Assembly (NCBI GenBank): GCA_905207535.1
Contig: CAJLLX010000010.1
Location: forward strand, 1 to 31,578
Source: an uncultured Muribaculaceae bacterium
GTDB lineage: Bacteria > Bacteroidota > Bacteroidia > Bacteroidales > Muribaculaceae
DNA: 31,578 nt
Direction of reading: 5' to 3'
Position numbers and translations under genes: made by a program. Of this stretch, positions 1 through 9,431 are shown one piece after another; position 1 is the stretch's first letter, and each line of letters starts with the position of its first letter. The notes under the pieces were generated by a model, which was not told the origin of the DNA, searched no databases, and was given only the letters and a program-made list of their open reading frames with translations.

Positions 1-29
1 TGCTACAAAAGTAGCGATTAATATCGGAT

Positions 30-54
30 TGGGCGCATTATCCGCCTATACCTA
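30..54 (+). repeat. Left copy of 25-bp terminal inverted repeat
   Basis: The 25 bp begin TGGGCGCAT and end CCTATACCTA. The reverse complement of 31524-31548 is identical except at one position (T at 39 here, C in the other copy). The copy lies 29 bp from the window edge, downstream of the last gene of the left arm, so it does not look like a promoter of that gene. Weaker likeness continues outward (an ATTAA stretch) and inward (a TTTAA stretch). It could be a transposon end, a recombination site or one member of a dispersed intergenic repeat family. Confidence 0.75.
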
Positions 55-157
55 TCTTTTAAATGGTATTAAACTGTTGTTTTTACGGTATTTAGTGTGG
101 TATTACTTGGCTTGTGTGCGGACTGGCGCCCTGTATCGTGCTGTCTGTCAGCATGGT
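55..157. other. Short AT-rich spacer, no gene seen
   Basis: This stretch follows the stop codon of the minus-strand GH92 gene. I see no strong hairpin followed by a T-run, so no terminator can be called. GGTATT occurs three times (65-70, 87-92, 99-104) with uneven spacing, which is probably chance in AT-rich DNA. Confidence 0.4.
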
Positions 158-2509
158 TCAGGACTCCTCGTCGGAGAGCGAGTAGGGTTTGGTGTCGGGG
201 CTGATGCAGCGGCGCTTGTTGGGCTTCGACGACATCTCGAATTCGAGTGTGCCGCCGGCCAGGAGGTCGCTGTGGGTGATGTAGGCCTTGTCGTAAGGCT
301 TGCCGTTGAGTTTCACCGCTTTGATGTAGCGCTTGTCGTCGCTCACGCCGGGGGCCTTCACTTCGAGGGTCTTCCCGCCGGGGAGCTTGACGCATGCGTA
401 GGGCATGTAGGGAGCGCCGAGCACATACTGGTCGGTGCCGGGACATACGGGATAGAATCCGAGGGCCGAGAAGATGTACCAGGCCGACATCTGGCCGCAG
501 TCGTCGTTGCCGCAGAGGCCGTCGATGTTGTTGCGGTACATGCGGTTGAGCACCTCGCGCACCCAGTATTGGGTCTTCCAGGGCTGCGACGACCATGCGT
601 ACATGTAGGGGATGTTCTGGCAGGGCTCGTTGCCGTGGTTGTAGGTGCCTATGAGGCCTTCGGCAGTGACATCTTCGGTCTCGGCATAGGCCGCAGGGTC
701 GAGGTCGGTGGTGAAGAGGCGGTCGATGTTTTCGATAAACTTCCTGTCGCCACCCATTTGAGCGATCAGTCCCTTGACATCGTGAGGCACGAAGAAGGCA
801 TAGTTCATGGCGTTGCCTTCGAGGTATCCCTCACCGGTGCAGTGGGTGATGCTGTAAGGCTCTTTCCAGTGGCCGTCGGCGTAGCGGGGGCGCGAGAAGG
901 CTATTTCGGGGTCGAAGACATTCTGATAGCTCATGGCGCGGCGGCGGTATTCGCGGGCCTTGGCGTCGTTGCCCATGCGGCGGGCCTGCTGATAGAGACA
1001 CCAGTCGTCGTAGGCGTATTCGAGTGTTACGGACACGGCGCTGCCGTTGCGGTCGAAGGGCACGTAGCCGTATTTGAGATAGTCGGCCATGCTCTCGTAG
1101 TAGGGGCAGTTGGCGGTCTCGTCCATGGCCTTGAAGGCGCGGGAGGAGTCGCTGCACACACCCTTGGTGAGCGCGTCGCCCACCACCGACACTCCGTGGT
1201 AGCCGATCATACACCAGTTTTCATTGCCCATATGCGACCATATGGGGAGCATATGGTGCACGCTCTGCTGCTGATGGGCTAGAAGCGACTGCACCATGTC
1301 GGCGCTGCGGTCGGGGAAGAGGAGATTCATCAGCGGGTGCTCGGCGCGGAATGTATCCCAGATGGAAAATACGGTGTAGTTGGTGAATCCGTCGGCCTGA
1401 TGTATGTTGTGGTCGAGGCCGCGGTATTGGCCGTCGACATCCATATACACCGAGGGATTGATCATGGTGTGGTAGAGCGAGGTGTAGAACATCGCCAGCT
1501 GGTCCTGTGTGCCCTGAGCGTCGATGATCGAGAGTTTTTCCTCCCAGTCGGCGGCTGTGGCGGCGGCAATCTCGTCGAAACTGCGGCCGGAGGCCTCGGC
1601 GCGGAGATTTTTCAGCGCGCCTTCGGTGCTGACGCCCGAGAGGGCTACGCGAAGCTCTACCTTGCGGCTCGCGGGCACATTCACGTCGAAATAGGCCACG
1701 ATCTTGCGCCCGGCGATCTCGGGGAAGTTGTGCTCCAGGTCGAATCGGCGCCAGAAGCCGTTGTAGGCCGGGCGCTCCATGTCTTTGTAGCCGTAGTTGG
1801 CTATCGGCTCGGAGAGCTCGATGGCGAAATAGGTGTAGTTGGTGCGTGCCCAGCCGTTGGTGATGCGGTAGCCGGTGACGAGGGTGGGGCTCTCCACGCG
1901 GATGTAGGTCCAGAGGCTCTTGCCGTCGTAGTTGTAGATGCCGTGGTCCATATCCAGGATGATATGGCTCAGGTCGGTGCCGGGCTGATAGGTGTAGCGG
2001 TGCACTCCGCAGCGGGGCGTGGCGGTGAACTCGGCGTCGATGCCGTAGTCGTCGAGGTGCACGGCGTAGTAGCCGGGCCGGGTCACCTCGGTGTCGTGGC
2101 TGTAGGCCGAGCGGTAGCCCTCCTGATGCTTGTCGGCGCTGGAGGGTGTGAGGCGGAGCTCGCCGGTGGTGGGCATGATCATCACATCGCCCAGGTCGGA
2201 GTGTCCCGTGCCGCTGAGGTGAGTGTGGCTGAAGCCCACGATGGTGCTGTCGGCGTGCTGATAGCCGGCGCAGTAGGCGTAGGTGCCTGGCTGGTAGCGG
2301 CCGTCGATATTGTGGGGGATGTTTTCAGTGTCGGGGCTGAGCTGCACGGCTCCGAACGGTGCGCAGGCACCGGGGAAGGTGTGCCCCATGCCATTGGTGC
2401 CTATGATGGGATTGACATAGGCGATATGGCCGCCGGCCGAAGCCGCAATGCTGATGGCTATTGCGGCTCCGGTGGTTAATAAAGCTTTGAATGACAATCT
2501 GTTTTGCAT
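158..2509 (-). CDS. GH92 exo-alpha-mannosidase, periplasmic, not HE-type
   Basis: The 783-residue protein has a signal peptide (about 1-25, ending SIAASA) and then the GH92 N-terminal beta-sandwich signature NPIIGTNGMGHTFPG. The C-terminal (alpha/alpha)6 catalytic part carries LEGNAMNY with the presumed general acid Glu564, HGNEP with Glu628, and GNDDCGQMSAWY with Asp669/Asp670 as candidate bases. GH92 enzymes are calcium-dependent inverting exo-alpha-mannosidases. Mapped onto what I recall of BT3990, the His-Glu pair tied to alpha-1,2 specificity is missing (this stretch reads EDVTAEGL), so alpha-1,3 or another linkage is as likely. There is no lipobox and no C-terminal sorting tail, so a periplasmic location is inferred. 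It lies 52 bp behind the other GH92 gene and probably shares its transcript. Family is certain; linkage is open. Confidence 0.95.
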   Translation of the reverse strand: MQNRLSFKALLTTGAAIAISIAASAGGHIAYVNPIIGTNGMGHTFPGACAPFGAVQLSPDTENIPHNIDGRYQPGTYAYCAGYQHADSTIVGFSHTHLSGTGHSDLGDVMIMPTTGELRLTPSSADKHQEGYRSAYSHDTEVTRPGYYAVHLDDYGIDAEFTATPRCGVHRYTYQPGTDLSHIILDMDHGIYNYDGKSLWTYIRVESPTLVTGYRITNGWARTNYTYFAIELSEPIANYGYKDMERPAYNGFWRRFDLEHNFPEIAGRKIVAYFDVNVPASRKVELRVALSGVSTEGALKNLRAEASGRSFDEIAAATAADWEEKLSIIDAQGTQDQLAMFYTSLYHTMINPSVYMDVDGQYRGLDHNIHQADGFTNYTVFSIWDTFRAEHPLMNLLFPDRSADMVQSLLAHQQQSVHHMLPIWSHMGNENWCMIGYHGVSVVGDALTKGVCSDSSRAFKAMDETANCPYYESMADYLKYGYVPFDRNGSAVSVTLEYAYDDWCLYQQARRMGNDAKAREYRRRAMSYQNVFDPEIAFSRPRYADGHWKEPYSITHCTGEGYLEGNAMNYAFFVPHDVKGLIAQMGGDRKFIENIDRLFTTDLDPAAYAETEDVTAEGLIGTYNHGNEPCQNIPYMYAWSSQPWKTQYWVREVLNRMYRNNIDGLCGNDDCGQMSAWYIFSALGFYPVCPGTDQYVLGAPYMPYACVKLPGGKTLEVKAPGVSDDKRYIKAVKLNGKPYDKAYITHSDLLAGGTLEFEMSSKPNKRRCISPDTKPYSLSDEES

Positions 2510-2561
2510 GTCTTATCGGCGGTTTACAAACTGGAAAACAATCTTATTTTCTCGTTTGAGC

Positions 2562-4850
2562 TTATTTCTCGTTAGAAAGCGAGTAGGGCGCGTCGGCAGC
2601 GGCTGTGCCACGGGTGGTGTTGGGGGTATCAGACATGTTGTAGCTGATCTTGGCACCGTTGGTGAGAGTGGAGTAGTCGATGTAGTTGTGGCCGTAGTTC
2701 TTGCCGTTGAGGCGCATGTTCTTCACATAGCAGTTTTCGGTAGAGGGGTTGTCGGCTGTGATTTCCACTTTCTTGCCGTTCTGCAGATTGAGGGTGGCTT
2801 TCTTGAAGATAGGAGCACCGAGGGCATACTGGTTCGAAGCGGGGCAGACGGGATAGAATCCGAGGGCCGAGAATACGTACCAGGCCGAGGTCTGGCCGTT
2901 GTCTTCGTCGCCGCAGTAGCCGTCGGGGGTGGGGTGATAGAGCTTGTCGATGGTCTTGCGGCTCCAATACTGTGTCTTCCAGGGTTCTCCGGCGTAGTCG
3001 TAGAGGTAGATCATGTGCTGGATGGGCTGGTTGCCGTGAGCGTAGTTGCCCATGTCGGCAATCTGCATCTCGCGGATTTCGTGGATGGTGCCGCCGTAGT
3101 AGCTGTCGTCGAATACGGGGGGGATCTCAAACACTTTGTCGAGCTGTGCGATGAAGTTTTTGTTGCCGCCCATGAGGTCGATCAGGCCCTGGATATCGTG
3201 GAATACCGACCACGAATAGTGCCAGGAGTTGCCCTCGGTGAAGGCGTCGCCCCACTTGAGGGGGTTGAAGCCGGGGGCGAACTGTCCGTCCTTGTTTTTG
3301 CCGCGCATGAGGTTGTATTCGGGATCGAAGAGGTTGGCGTAGTTTTTGGCGCGTTTCTTGTAGAGCTCCACCTCTTCGGCGGGGCGTCCGAGTTTCTTGG
3401 CAATCTGATAGATGCACCAGTCGTCGTAGGCATATTCGAGTGTTCGGGCGGCATTTTCGCGGATATTGACATCGTAGGGCACGTAGCCAAGCTCGTTGTA
3501 GTACTGGTAGCCCATGCGGCCCGACGAGCCTACGCGGGGATGCACGTTGTTGGCGCCATGCACCATACCTTCGTAGTATTCCTGCTCATGACCCTTGGTG
3601 CCGAGGCCTTTGAGCATAGCGTCGGCGATGACGGAGGCGGAGTTGTTGCCCACCATGCAGCCGCGGTGGCCGGGGCTCGACCATTCGGGGAAGAATCCGC
3701 TCTCGCGGTAGAAGCTCAGCCAGCCGTCCTGGATTTTCGATGCCTCATCGGGCCAGAGGAGGTTGACCAGCGGGAAGAGGGCGCGGAATGTGTCCCAGAA
3801 TCCGGTGCCGGTGTAGAAATATCCTTCCTCGATTTTGCCGTTGTTGGGGCTGTAATGCACTGTGCGGCCGTCGGCTGTCACTTCGTGGAGCTTGTGGGGG
3901 AAGAGCACGGTGCGGTAGAGGCAGGAGTAGAAGGTGCGGAGGTCGTCGAGGTTGTCGTCTTCGATGTTGGCGGCGCCGAGCACTTCGTTCCAGCGGTCTT
4001 TGGCCTCGTCGCGAACCTGGGCGAACGATTTGCCGTCGAGCTCCTTGAGGTTCTGATAAGCCTGCTCAAGGGAGATGAACGAGGTGGCAACCTTGGCGCC
4101 CACCTGCTCTTTGGAGGTGGTGTCGAAGCCTACGGCAGCACCGGTGTGGTTGCCCTGAAGCTCGGTCTTGCCCGGCTGCACTTCGTTTTCCTCCCATACC
4201 CAGCTGCCTGAGAACGGTTTGTCGAACTTGATGACGAAATAGTTGCGGAAATTGTCGGTGACGCCGCCGCTATTGCGGGTGGAGTAGCCTACGACGGTAT
4301 TTTCCTCGGGAATCACCTTGATCCATGATCCGCGGTCGTAGCCGTCGACAATCACGTAGTTCTCATCCCCCTCGGGGAAGGTGAAGCGGAAGTAGGCGCA
4401 GCGGTCGGTGGGGGTGAACTCGGCTGTTACGTCGTAGTCGGCCAGATACACGCTGTAGTAGTAGGGACGGGCGTCCTCGGCTTTGTGGGAGAACCACGAT
4501 GCGCGGCGGTCTTCGTCGATGCGGAGCCCGCCGGTGACGGGCATTATGGCGAACTGGCCGAAGTCGTTGATCCAGGGGCTGGGGCGGTGGGTCTGCTTGA
4601 AGCCTCGGATTTTGTCGCTGTTATAGACGTAAGCCCATCCGTCGCCCATCTTGCCTGTCTGCGGTATCCACTGGTTCATGCCCCAGGGGAGCGCCACGGA
4701 GGGGACGGTGTTTCCGTTGGAGAGTGATACTTTCGAGTCGGTACCCATGAGGGTATTCACATAGTCGACCGGTGATGTCACGGCGCTTGCACTCACTGTC
4801 AGCATCAGTGCAGCAGCGGCTGTGATAACTGATTTAGCCCTGTTTTTCAT
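2562..4850 (-). CDS. GH92 alpha-mannosidase, probably alpha-1,2-specific
   Basis: The 762-residue protein starts MKNRAKSVITAAAALMLT, a signal peptide ending near SASA. An in-frame ATG at 4889 is rejected because it overlaps a -7 promoter box at 4887-4894. GH92 signatures are VNTLMGTDSK, TEGNSWHYSW, HGNQPIQH and GDEDNGQTSAWY. Taking recalled BT3990 positions (Glu533 acid, His584-Glu585 for alpha-1,2 recognition, Asp642 and Asp644 bases) and adding a constant 6 gives Glu539, His590-Glu591, Asp648 and Asp650. All five residues are present here. This makes it a BT3990-like alpha-1,2-mannosidase, expected to remove mannan side-chain mannose in the periplasm. It follows the HTCS terminator, has its own promoter and leads the two-gene GH92 unit. 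The numbering comes from memory, but the constant offset is persuasive. Confidence 0.95.
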   Translation of the reverse strand: MKNRAKSVITAAAALMLTVSASAVTSPVDYVNTLMGTDSKVSLSNGNTVPSVALPWGMNQWIPQTGKMGDGWAYVYNSDKIRGFKQTHRPSPWINDFGQFAIMPVTGGLRIDEDRRASWFSHKAEDARPYYYSVYLADYDVTAEFTPTDRCAYFRFTFPEGDENYVIVDGYDRGSWIKVIPEENTVVGYSTRNSGGVTDNFRNYFVIKFDKPFSGSWVWEENEVQPGKTELQGNHTGAAVGFDTTSKEQVGAKVATSFISLEQAYQNLKELDGKSFAQVRDEAKDRWNEVLGAANIEDDNLDDLRTFYSCLYRTVLFPHKLHEVTADGRTVHYSPNNGKIEEGYFYTGTGFWDTFRALFPLVNLLWPDEASKIQDGWLSFYRESGFFPEWSSPGHRGCMVGNNSASVIADAMLKGLGTKGHEQEYYEGMVHGANNVHPRVGSSGRMGYQYYNELGYVPYDVNIRENAARTLEYAYDDWCIYQIAKKLGRPAEEVELYKKRAKNYANLFDPEYNLMRGKNKDGQFAPGFNPLKWGDAFTEGNSWHYSWSVFHDIQGLIDLMGGNKNFIAQLDKVFEIPPVFDDSYYGGTIHEIREMQIADMGNYAHGNQPIQHMIYLYDYAGEPWKTQYWSRKTIDKLYHPTPDGYCGDEDNGQTSAWYVFSALGFYPVCPASNQYALGAPIFKKATLNLQNGKKVEITADNPSTENCYVKNMRLNGKNYGHNYIDYSTLTNGAKISYNMSDTPNTTRGTAAADAPYSLSNEK

Positions 4851-4886
4851 TATGGTTTTACGAAGTATGTTAAAGAATTTCTGATA

Positions 4887-4894
4887 CAAAATTA
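4887..4894 (-). promoter_or_regulatory. -7 box of the GH92 pair
   Basis: On the minus strand this reads TAATTTTG, an exact match to the Bacteroidetes -7 consensus TAnnTTTG, about 37 bp before the ATG at 4850. I see no clear TTTG -33 box at the usual spacing. It lies downstream of the HTCS terminator, so the GH92 pair is probably a separate transcript. Confidence 0.55.
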
Positions 4895-4940
4895 CTTGTT
4901 TATAAAAGCGGGGTAGTGTGGCTCGCTGAAATTATGTTAA

Positions 4941-4981
4941 TAAAAAATGACAATTGCGCCGCTGCGGGCGAAATTGTCATT
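4941..4981 (-). terminator. Rho-independent terminator of the HTCS gene
   Basis: Arms AATGACAATT (4946-4955) and AATTGTCATT (4972-4981) form a perfect 10-bp stem, extended inward by CGCC pairs after one mismatch. On the minus strand the stem is followed directly by a T-run (TTTTTTATT). It sits about 93 bp after the HTCS stop codon. Confidence 0.75.
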
Positions 4982-5073
4982 ATTCATTACAGATATGTCA
5001 GAAATTAAGGAATGGAAAGGCGCTGCGCGGCCCGTATGAGGCTGCGTGCGGGCTTCGGGGTGTCGCGCCCGCG

Positions 5074-8000
5074 TCATTCGGGCACCTTCTGGCGGGAGCT
5101 GCGATACTCCTTGGGTGTCATGCCGTAGATCTTCTTGAAGTCGGCGTAGAACACCGTTTTGTTGTTCATGCCAATGCGGTAGATGATCTCCTGGATGGTG
5201 AGATCGGTGGTGAGGATGAGGCGTGCGGCGTAGGCGTAGCGGCATTTCTTCACAAACTCGCTCGGGGTGTAGGGGGAGTATTTCTTGAAGCGGCGATAGA
5301 GCGTGCGCACATCCACACCCGCCGCTTTGGCCAGCTCCACGGGGGAGAGCTTGTTCTCGTCCTCGAGGTTCTCGCTGATATATTTGCGGATGGTGTCGAT
5401 AAACTCTTTACCCTCGTTGGAGATCTCCAGGCCGCTCTGCAGGGTGATGGCGCTCTCCGACGAGCGATAGTAATCTTTGTCGGCATCTTTGCGTGCTATC
5501 ATGTTGGCCACAAGGCTTTTGAGCACATCTGAGTTGAAGGGCTTGGTGACATAGGCGTCGGCTCCGGCCTTGTAGCCCTCGATCTTGTCCTCCTCCGAGA
5601 TCTTGGCCGTGAGCACTATCACGGGCAGATGGCGGGTGAATTTGTTGGAGCGGATGTGGCGGATGAAGTCGAGGCCATTCTCCTCTGATACCGACATCAT
5701 GATGTCGGTGATGATGACCGCCGGAATCTGCCTCTCGGTCTGCTTGCGCGCCTCTGCCACGCTGCGCACGCTTGTCACATTGTAATCGTCGGACAGTATT
5801 TTGGATACGAGCCACAGGATATCGGGGTTGTCGTCGACGACGAGCACCTCGGGACGCACGTCGATGGGTTGGTCCGAGGCTTCGGACTGTCCGGCGCCCG
5901 CGGCGCTATCCTCCACGATGCCGGCCTGCACGCTCATCGGCGGGAGGGTGACGGTGAAGCGGGTGTATTCCCCCTCCACGCTGTCGGCTTCGATGGTGCC
6001 TCCGAGCTTGGCCACCATGCCGTGGGTGATGAAGAGGCCGAGGCCGTGGCGCGACGACATCTCGCGGTAGCCGTTGGTGTCAACATTGTTGAAGATGGCG
6101 AATTTGTTGAATAGCTGTTGCAGCTGCTCGGGAGGGATGCCCTGGCCGGTGTTGCGCACCTCCAGCCGGAGGGCGCCTTCGGGCGTCTGCCTGGCCGAAA
6201 CGCGTATCTCGCCCCCTGTGGGGGTGTATTTCACGGCGTTCGACATCAGATTGGTCACTATCTTGCTCAGGCACGACACATCGGTGTTCCATCGCATGTC
6301 GGGCTGCTCTATCTCGGTGATGAAGGTGATGCCGTTCTGATGGGCTATCTCCTCGTAGCCGTGCACCCAGCGCTTGAACACATTTTCGATGGCTATCGGC
6401 TGGATTTTCAGATGTATGAAGGTGCCCTCCTCCATATAGCGCACATCGAGGATCTCCTGCACCAGCTCGTTGAGGTATTTGGAGTTTTCGCAGAGCGAGT
6501 CCACATAGGGGCGCAGCTCATGATTGTCGGGTTTGTCGGATTGCTTTTTTATTTCTTCGCACATGCCCATGATCATGGTGAGCGGCGAGCAAAATTCGTG
6601 GGTGATATTTGTGAAAAACTCCTTGCGGTCGGCGTAGAGGCGCTCCTGCTCCTGCTCGTGGAGGCGCAGCTCGAGTTCGCGGCGCTTTTCGGCGTAGATG
6701 CGGCGCGAGCGGGAGTAGACGAAGTAGATGATGCCGGCGATGAGCAGCAGACAGATGGTGTAGCTGTACCATGTGTCGTACCATGCCGGATTGACCTTGA
6801 AGGGGAGCACGAAGGTGGCGAGGCCGGCATTTTCGCCGTCGTTCTCGCAGCGCACGCGCAGGGTGTAGCTGCCCGGCGGCAGGTTGCTGAGGGTCACTGT
6901 GGGCGAGGTGCCGAGGTTGATCCATTTGTCCGACACCCCTTCGAGCTGATACCAGTAGTTGATGTAATCGCCTGTGATATAGTCGAGTGCCGCAAAGGAG
7001 ATGGAGATCACATCGTCGTTGTAGTTGAACTCGAGATCCCCTTCGAGGCGGCCGTAGTCGGGGAGCATGTCCACACCGTTGACGGTGAGGCCGGTGAGCA
7101 CCACTTCGGGCGCCGGCAGTCCCGAGTCGGCCGCCGGGATGAGCGGTGCATCTTTTTTCACGCACACTATGCCGTTGAGGGCGCCGAAAATCAGGTTGCC
7201 GCTTTGCGGGGAGATGTAGCCCGAGTTGTCGCAAAACTCGTTGATGTCGCCGGCGATGCCGGTGGTGTTGTGGAGCACGCCCGTGGCGGTGTTGTATCGG
7301 GCGAGCCCTTTGTTGGTGCTTAGCCACACATTGCCACTCGCTATGTCGGGTATGATGCTGTGTACCATATCGTTGGCCATTCCGTCGCTGCTTGTGAGCA
7401 CTTTGGTGAGGCGCGGATTTTCGGGGTCGCTGCAGTCCACTATGCCTCCTCCGATGCTCGACCCGAAATAGAGGGTGCCGTCGGAGGTGTAGGCCAGGGA
7501 TATGATGTCGCCGATGCCGGGGATCTTCTCGTTGATGTTGCGCAGCGGCGAGTAGGTGCAGTCGTTGAGGTTGAATCGGATGATGCCTATGCCGCCTCGG
7601 CAACCTATATATAATGTGTCGTGGCCGTCCCAGGCCATAGTGTAGATTTCGTAGCAGGTGTGCTGGCCCACACGGAAGACGAATGTGTCGGTGTGGAGCA
7701 CGCGGTTGCCGCCGTCGGTCACCACCTTCACCAGTCCGAAGGTGCTCGAAGCGAGCCACAGCACACTGTCGCTGGCCTCGAAGAGGTCGTGGATGTCGCC
7801 GATATTCTGTCCGTCGAGATTTACTAAGCGGTGTTCGGCGTCGATATGCGATATGCCGGGCCCTTTGCCGGCGATCCAGATGCGCCCGGGGGTGAAGGCA
7901 CTCTCCTTGATGGAGAAAATCTGATTGGTGGGCAGGTCGCCGGGCGCTCCGGGATGTGTGCCCATGCGCACGATGCGATCGGGGGGTATCTCACCCTCGG

Positions 8001-9198
8001 TGGGGAGGTTGGTGTAGTCTTTGAGCACTATGAGGCCGTTGCCTTTGGTGCCGATCCACAGGTTGTTGCGCGAGTCGGTGAAGAAGGTGCGGATCGGTTT
8101 GGTCAGGCCGGGGATCTGCGACGAATGGATCGACTTGTAGCGGGTGTCGGTGTCGCATATCTTATACAGGCCGCGGCCGTCGGTGGCCACCCATATGAGA
8201 TTCTGGCGTTTGTCGTGGATCATGTTGAATGCGCCGGTCTCGGTGTAGATCATCTCGGGAGCATAGTCGTTGTTGCCGTCGAGGCGCATCACCCCGGCAT
8301 TGGCGAAAGACACATAGATGTCGTTGCCGAGGGGCACTATTTTGGTGACTTTGCCGTAGGTGTCGACCTCCTGCCGCAGATCGCGGATGAGGCGCACGGT
8401 GTGCGACATTATGTCGTGGTGGTGTATCTCGCCGACACTGTTGAGCGTGTAAAACCCTCGGGGCGACTCGAAAACCTCAAATGTGCGGTGCTCGCCGATC
8501 TTCACTTTCTGCCACTGAAACCGTGCATGCTTCTCGTCGTATCCGGCCGAGAAGTCGAAGTGGAGCTTGTAGGCGTAGTGGTCGCGCGGCAGATACCACA
8601 CGGTGTTGTTGCCGGTCATCACTGCGGGGCAGTAGGAGAGACTGCCCACAAAGTCGGGGGTCTTTACCGTGCGAAATTTCTTCTCTACCTTGTCATAGTA
8701 CATAAACCGGCAGTCGGGCGACACGGCGAAGGCGTTGCCCAGAGTGTCGCTGATGAAGCTGTGGCGGGCGGCGCGGATTTCGTCGTAATGCTCGTCGGCG
8801 GTGAGATGTCGGGTGGAAAACTTGTCGAGCCCCATGGTGGTGAGCACCCACAGGTGCTCGCGCTCGGCCTTGTGCACCTCGTTGATCACATTGCCCGACA
8901 GCGAGAGGGGGTTGTCGGTCTCGTGGCGGAACACGCGTATCCCTTTGCCGTCGTAGCGGTTCAGTCCGTCGTAGGAGCCGAGCCACATGAAGCCGCGCTC
9001 GTCCTGCTCGAGCATCAGCAGCGAGTTGTTGGAGAGCGACTCTATGTTCGATGCTCTCACTATCCCCGGAGCGGCCTTGAGGCCCGGCGCTGAAAGGAAT
9101 ATTAACAGTAATATCAGATAATGTGTGGTTGTAAAACGTGTCAGACACCGGGTAAATGATGTCCTGATCGCCCTTATTTGTTTCTGTATAGTAATCAT
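5074..9198 (-). CDS. Hybrid two-component system (HTCS) sensor-regulator
   Basis: The 1374-residue protein is a one-piece inner-membrane regulator. A signal/anchor segment (YLILLLIFLSAPG) is followed by a long periplasmic two-propeller sensor with Reg_prop motifs such as GFMWLGSYDGLNRYDG, and then a Y_Y_Y domain. One membrane segment (YTICLLLIAGIIYFVY) leads to a HisKA domain with His867 in THEFCSPLT, a HATPase with N box NLMSNAVKYTP, a receiver domain (VVDDNPD, phospho-acceptor Asp1165 in ITDIMM, lysine in TKPF) and a C-terminal AraC-type HTH. The ATG at 9198 is chosen over 9222 because the latter overlaps the -7 box. The HATPase G1 box reads NTGQGI (Asn1016) where Asp is common; other kinases also have Asn. 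HTCSs bind PUL-derived oligosaccharides and activate neighbouring PUL genes. A mannan ligand is inferred. Confidence 0.97.
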   Translation of the reverse strand: MITIQKQIRAIRTSFTRCLTRFTTTHYLILLLIFLSAPGLKAAPGIVRASNIESLSNNSLLMLEQDERGFMWLGSYDGLNRYDGKGIRVFRHETDNPLSLSGNVINEVHKAEREHLWVLTTMGLDKFSTRHLTADEHYDEIRAARHSFISDTLGNAFAVSPDCRFMYYDKVEKKFRTVKTPDFVGSLSYCPAVMTGNNTVWYLPRDHYAYKLHFDFSAGYDEKHARFQWQKVKIGEHRTFEVFESPRGFYTLNSVGEIHHHDIMSHTVRLIRDLRQEVDTYGKVTKIVPLGNDIYVSFANAGVMRLDGNNDYAPEMIYTETGAFNMIHDKRQNLIWVATDGRGLYKICDTDTRYKSIHSSQIPGLTKPIRTFFTDSRNNLWIGTKGNGLIVLKDYTNLPTEGEIPPDRIVRMGTHPGAPGDLPTNQIFSIKESAFTPGRIWIAGKGPGISHIDAEHRLVNLDGQNIGDIHDLFEASDSVLWLASSTFGLVKVVTDGGNRVLHTDTFVFRVGQHTCYEIYTMAWDGHDTLYIGCRGGIGIIRFNLNDCTYSPLRNINEKIPGIGDIISLAYTSDGTLYFGSSIGGGIVDCSDPENPRLTKVLTSSDGMANDMVHSIIPDIASGNVWLSTNKGLARYNTATGVLHNTTGIAGDINEFCDNSGYISPQSGNLIFGALNGIVCVKKDAPLIPAADSGLPAPEVVLTGLTVNGVDMLPDYGRLEGDLEFNYNDDVISISFAALDYITGDYINYWYQLEGVSDKWINLGTSPTVTLSNLPPGSYTLRVRCENDGENAGLATFVLPFKVNPAWYDTWYSYTICLLLIAGIIYFVYSRSRRIYAEKRRELELRLHEQEQERLYADRKEFFTNITHEFCSPLTMIMGMCEEIKKQSDKPDNHELRPYVDSLCENSKYLNELVQEILDVRYMEEGTFIHLKIQPIAIENVFKRWVHGYEEIAHQNGITFITEIEQPDMRWNTDVSCLSKIVTNLMSNAVKYTPTGGEIRVSARQTPEGALRLEVRNTGQGIPPEQLQQLFNKFAIFNNVDTNGYREMSSRHGLGLFITHGMVAKLGGTIEADSVEGEYTRFTVTLPPMSVQAGIVEDSAAGAGQSEASDQPIDVRPEVLVVDDNPDILWLVSKILSDDYNVTSVRSVAEARKQTERQIPAVIITDIMMSVSEENGLDFIRHIRSNKFTRHLPVIVLTAKISEEDKIEGYKAGADAYVTKPFNSDVLKSLVANMIARKDADKDYYRSSESAITLQSGLEISNEGKEFIDTIRKYISENLEDENKLSPVELAKAAGVDVRTLYRRFKKYSPYTPSEFVKKCRYAYAARLILTTDLTIQEIIYRIGMNNKTVFYADFKKIYGMTPKEYRSSRQKVPE

Positions 9199-9219
9199 GG
9201 CACTGACCAGTTTCTGCAA

Positions 9220-9251
9220 CAAATTTACCTATTATTTATATTACTGACAAT
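9220..9251 (-). promoter_or_regulatory. Promoter of the HTCS gene
   Basis: The minus strand reads TAAATTTG at 9220-9227, a perfect TAnnTTTG -7 box, preceded after exactly 20 bp by ATTG (9248-9251), one base off the -33 TTTG. Transcription would begin near 9213, giving a leader of about 15 nt before the ATG at 9198. Confidence 0.6.
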
Positions 9252-9264
9252 ACCTATACTACAG

Positions 9265-9282
9265 ATATGTTGTAAAACATAT
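9265..9282. promoter_or_regulatory. Palindrome in the divergent control region
   Basis: ATATGTT-GTAA-AACATAT is a perfect 7-bp inverted repeat, just upstream of the HTCS -33 box and about 150 bp before the GH38 promoter. It has the form of a site for a dimeric regulator. AT-rich composition makes chance palindromes more likely. Confidence 0.35.
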
Positions 9283-9431
9283 TTATAAGTATCGGAATTG
9301 TGTCGGAACAGTTATGATTTGCGACATCACGTTAATTCTGGGCGACAACTGCGCAATTTTACCCGTTCGTGTCAATGAATATTAATAAAATGACAACATT
9401 TGTTAATCGCGATTTCCCCATGAAATGTAAT

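Noticed and set aside
3027..3029. Gln608 in HGNQP of the GH92 at 2562-4850, first taken as loss of the catalytic acid (as in phosphomannosidase-type GH92)
   Set aside because: Spacing to the DxD and HE motifs shows the acid is Glu539 in EGNSW, 69 residues earlier, and it is intact. The Gln site is not the catalytic acid.
29..4211. Long plus-strand reading frames opposite the two GH92 genes (29-1282, 1337-2479, 2448-4211)
   Set aside because: They are antisense shadows of GC-rich coding DNA. The minus-strand frames encode clear GH92 domains with signal peptides, and the plus-strand products are valine/glycine/histidine-rich with no domain.
6151..6153. Asn1016 in the HTCS G1 box as evidence of a dead kinase
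   Set aside because: Active histidine kinases with Asn at this site exist, and the phospho-acceptor His, N box and receiver Asp are intact.
5801..9093. Plus-strand reading frames opposite the HTCS (for example 6118-7323 and 7831-9093)
   Set aside because: The HTCS occupies the other strand with a full domain series, and these translations show only the composition bias of antisense frames.
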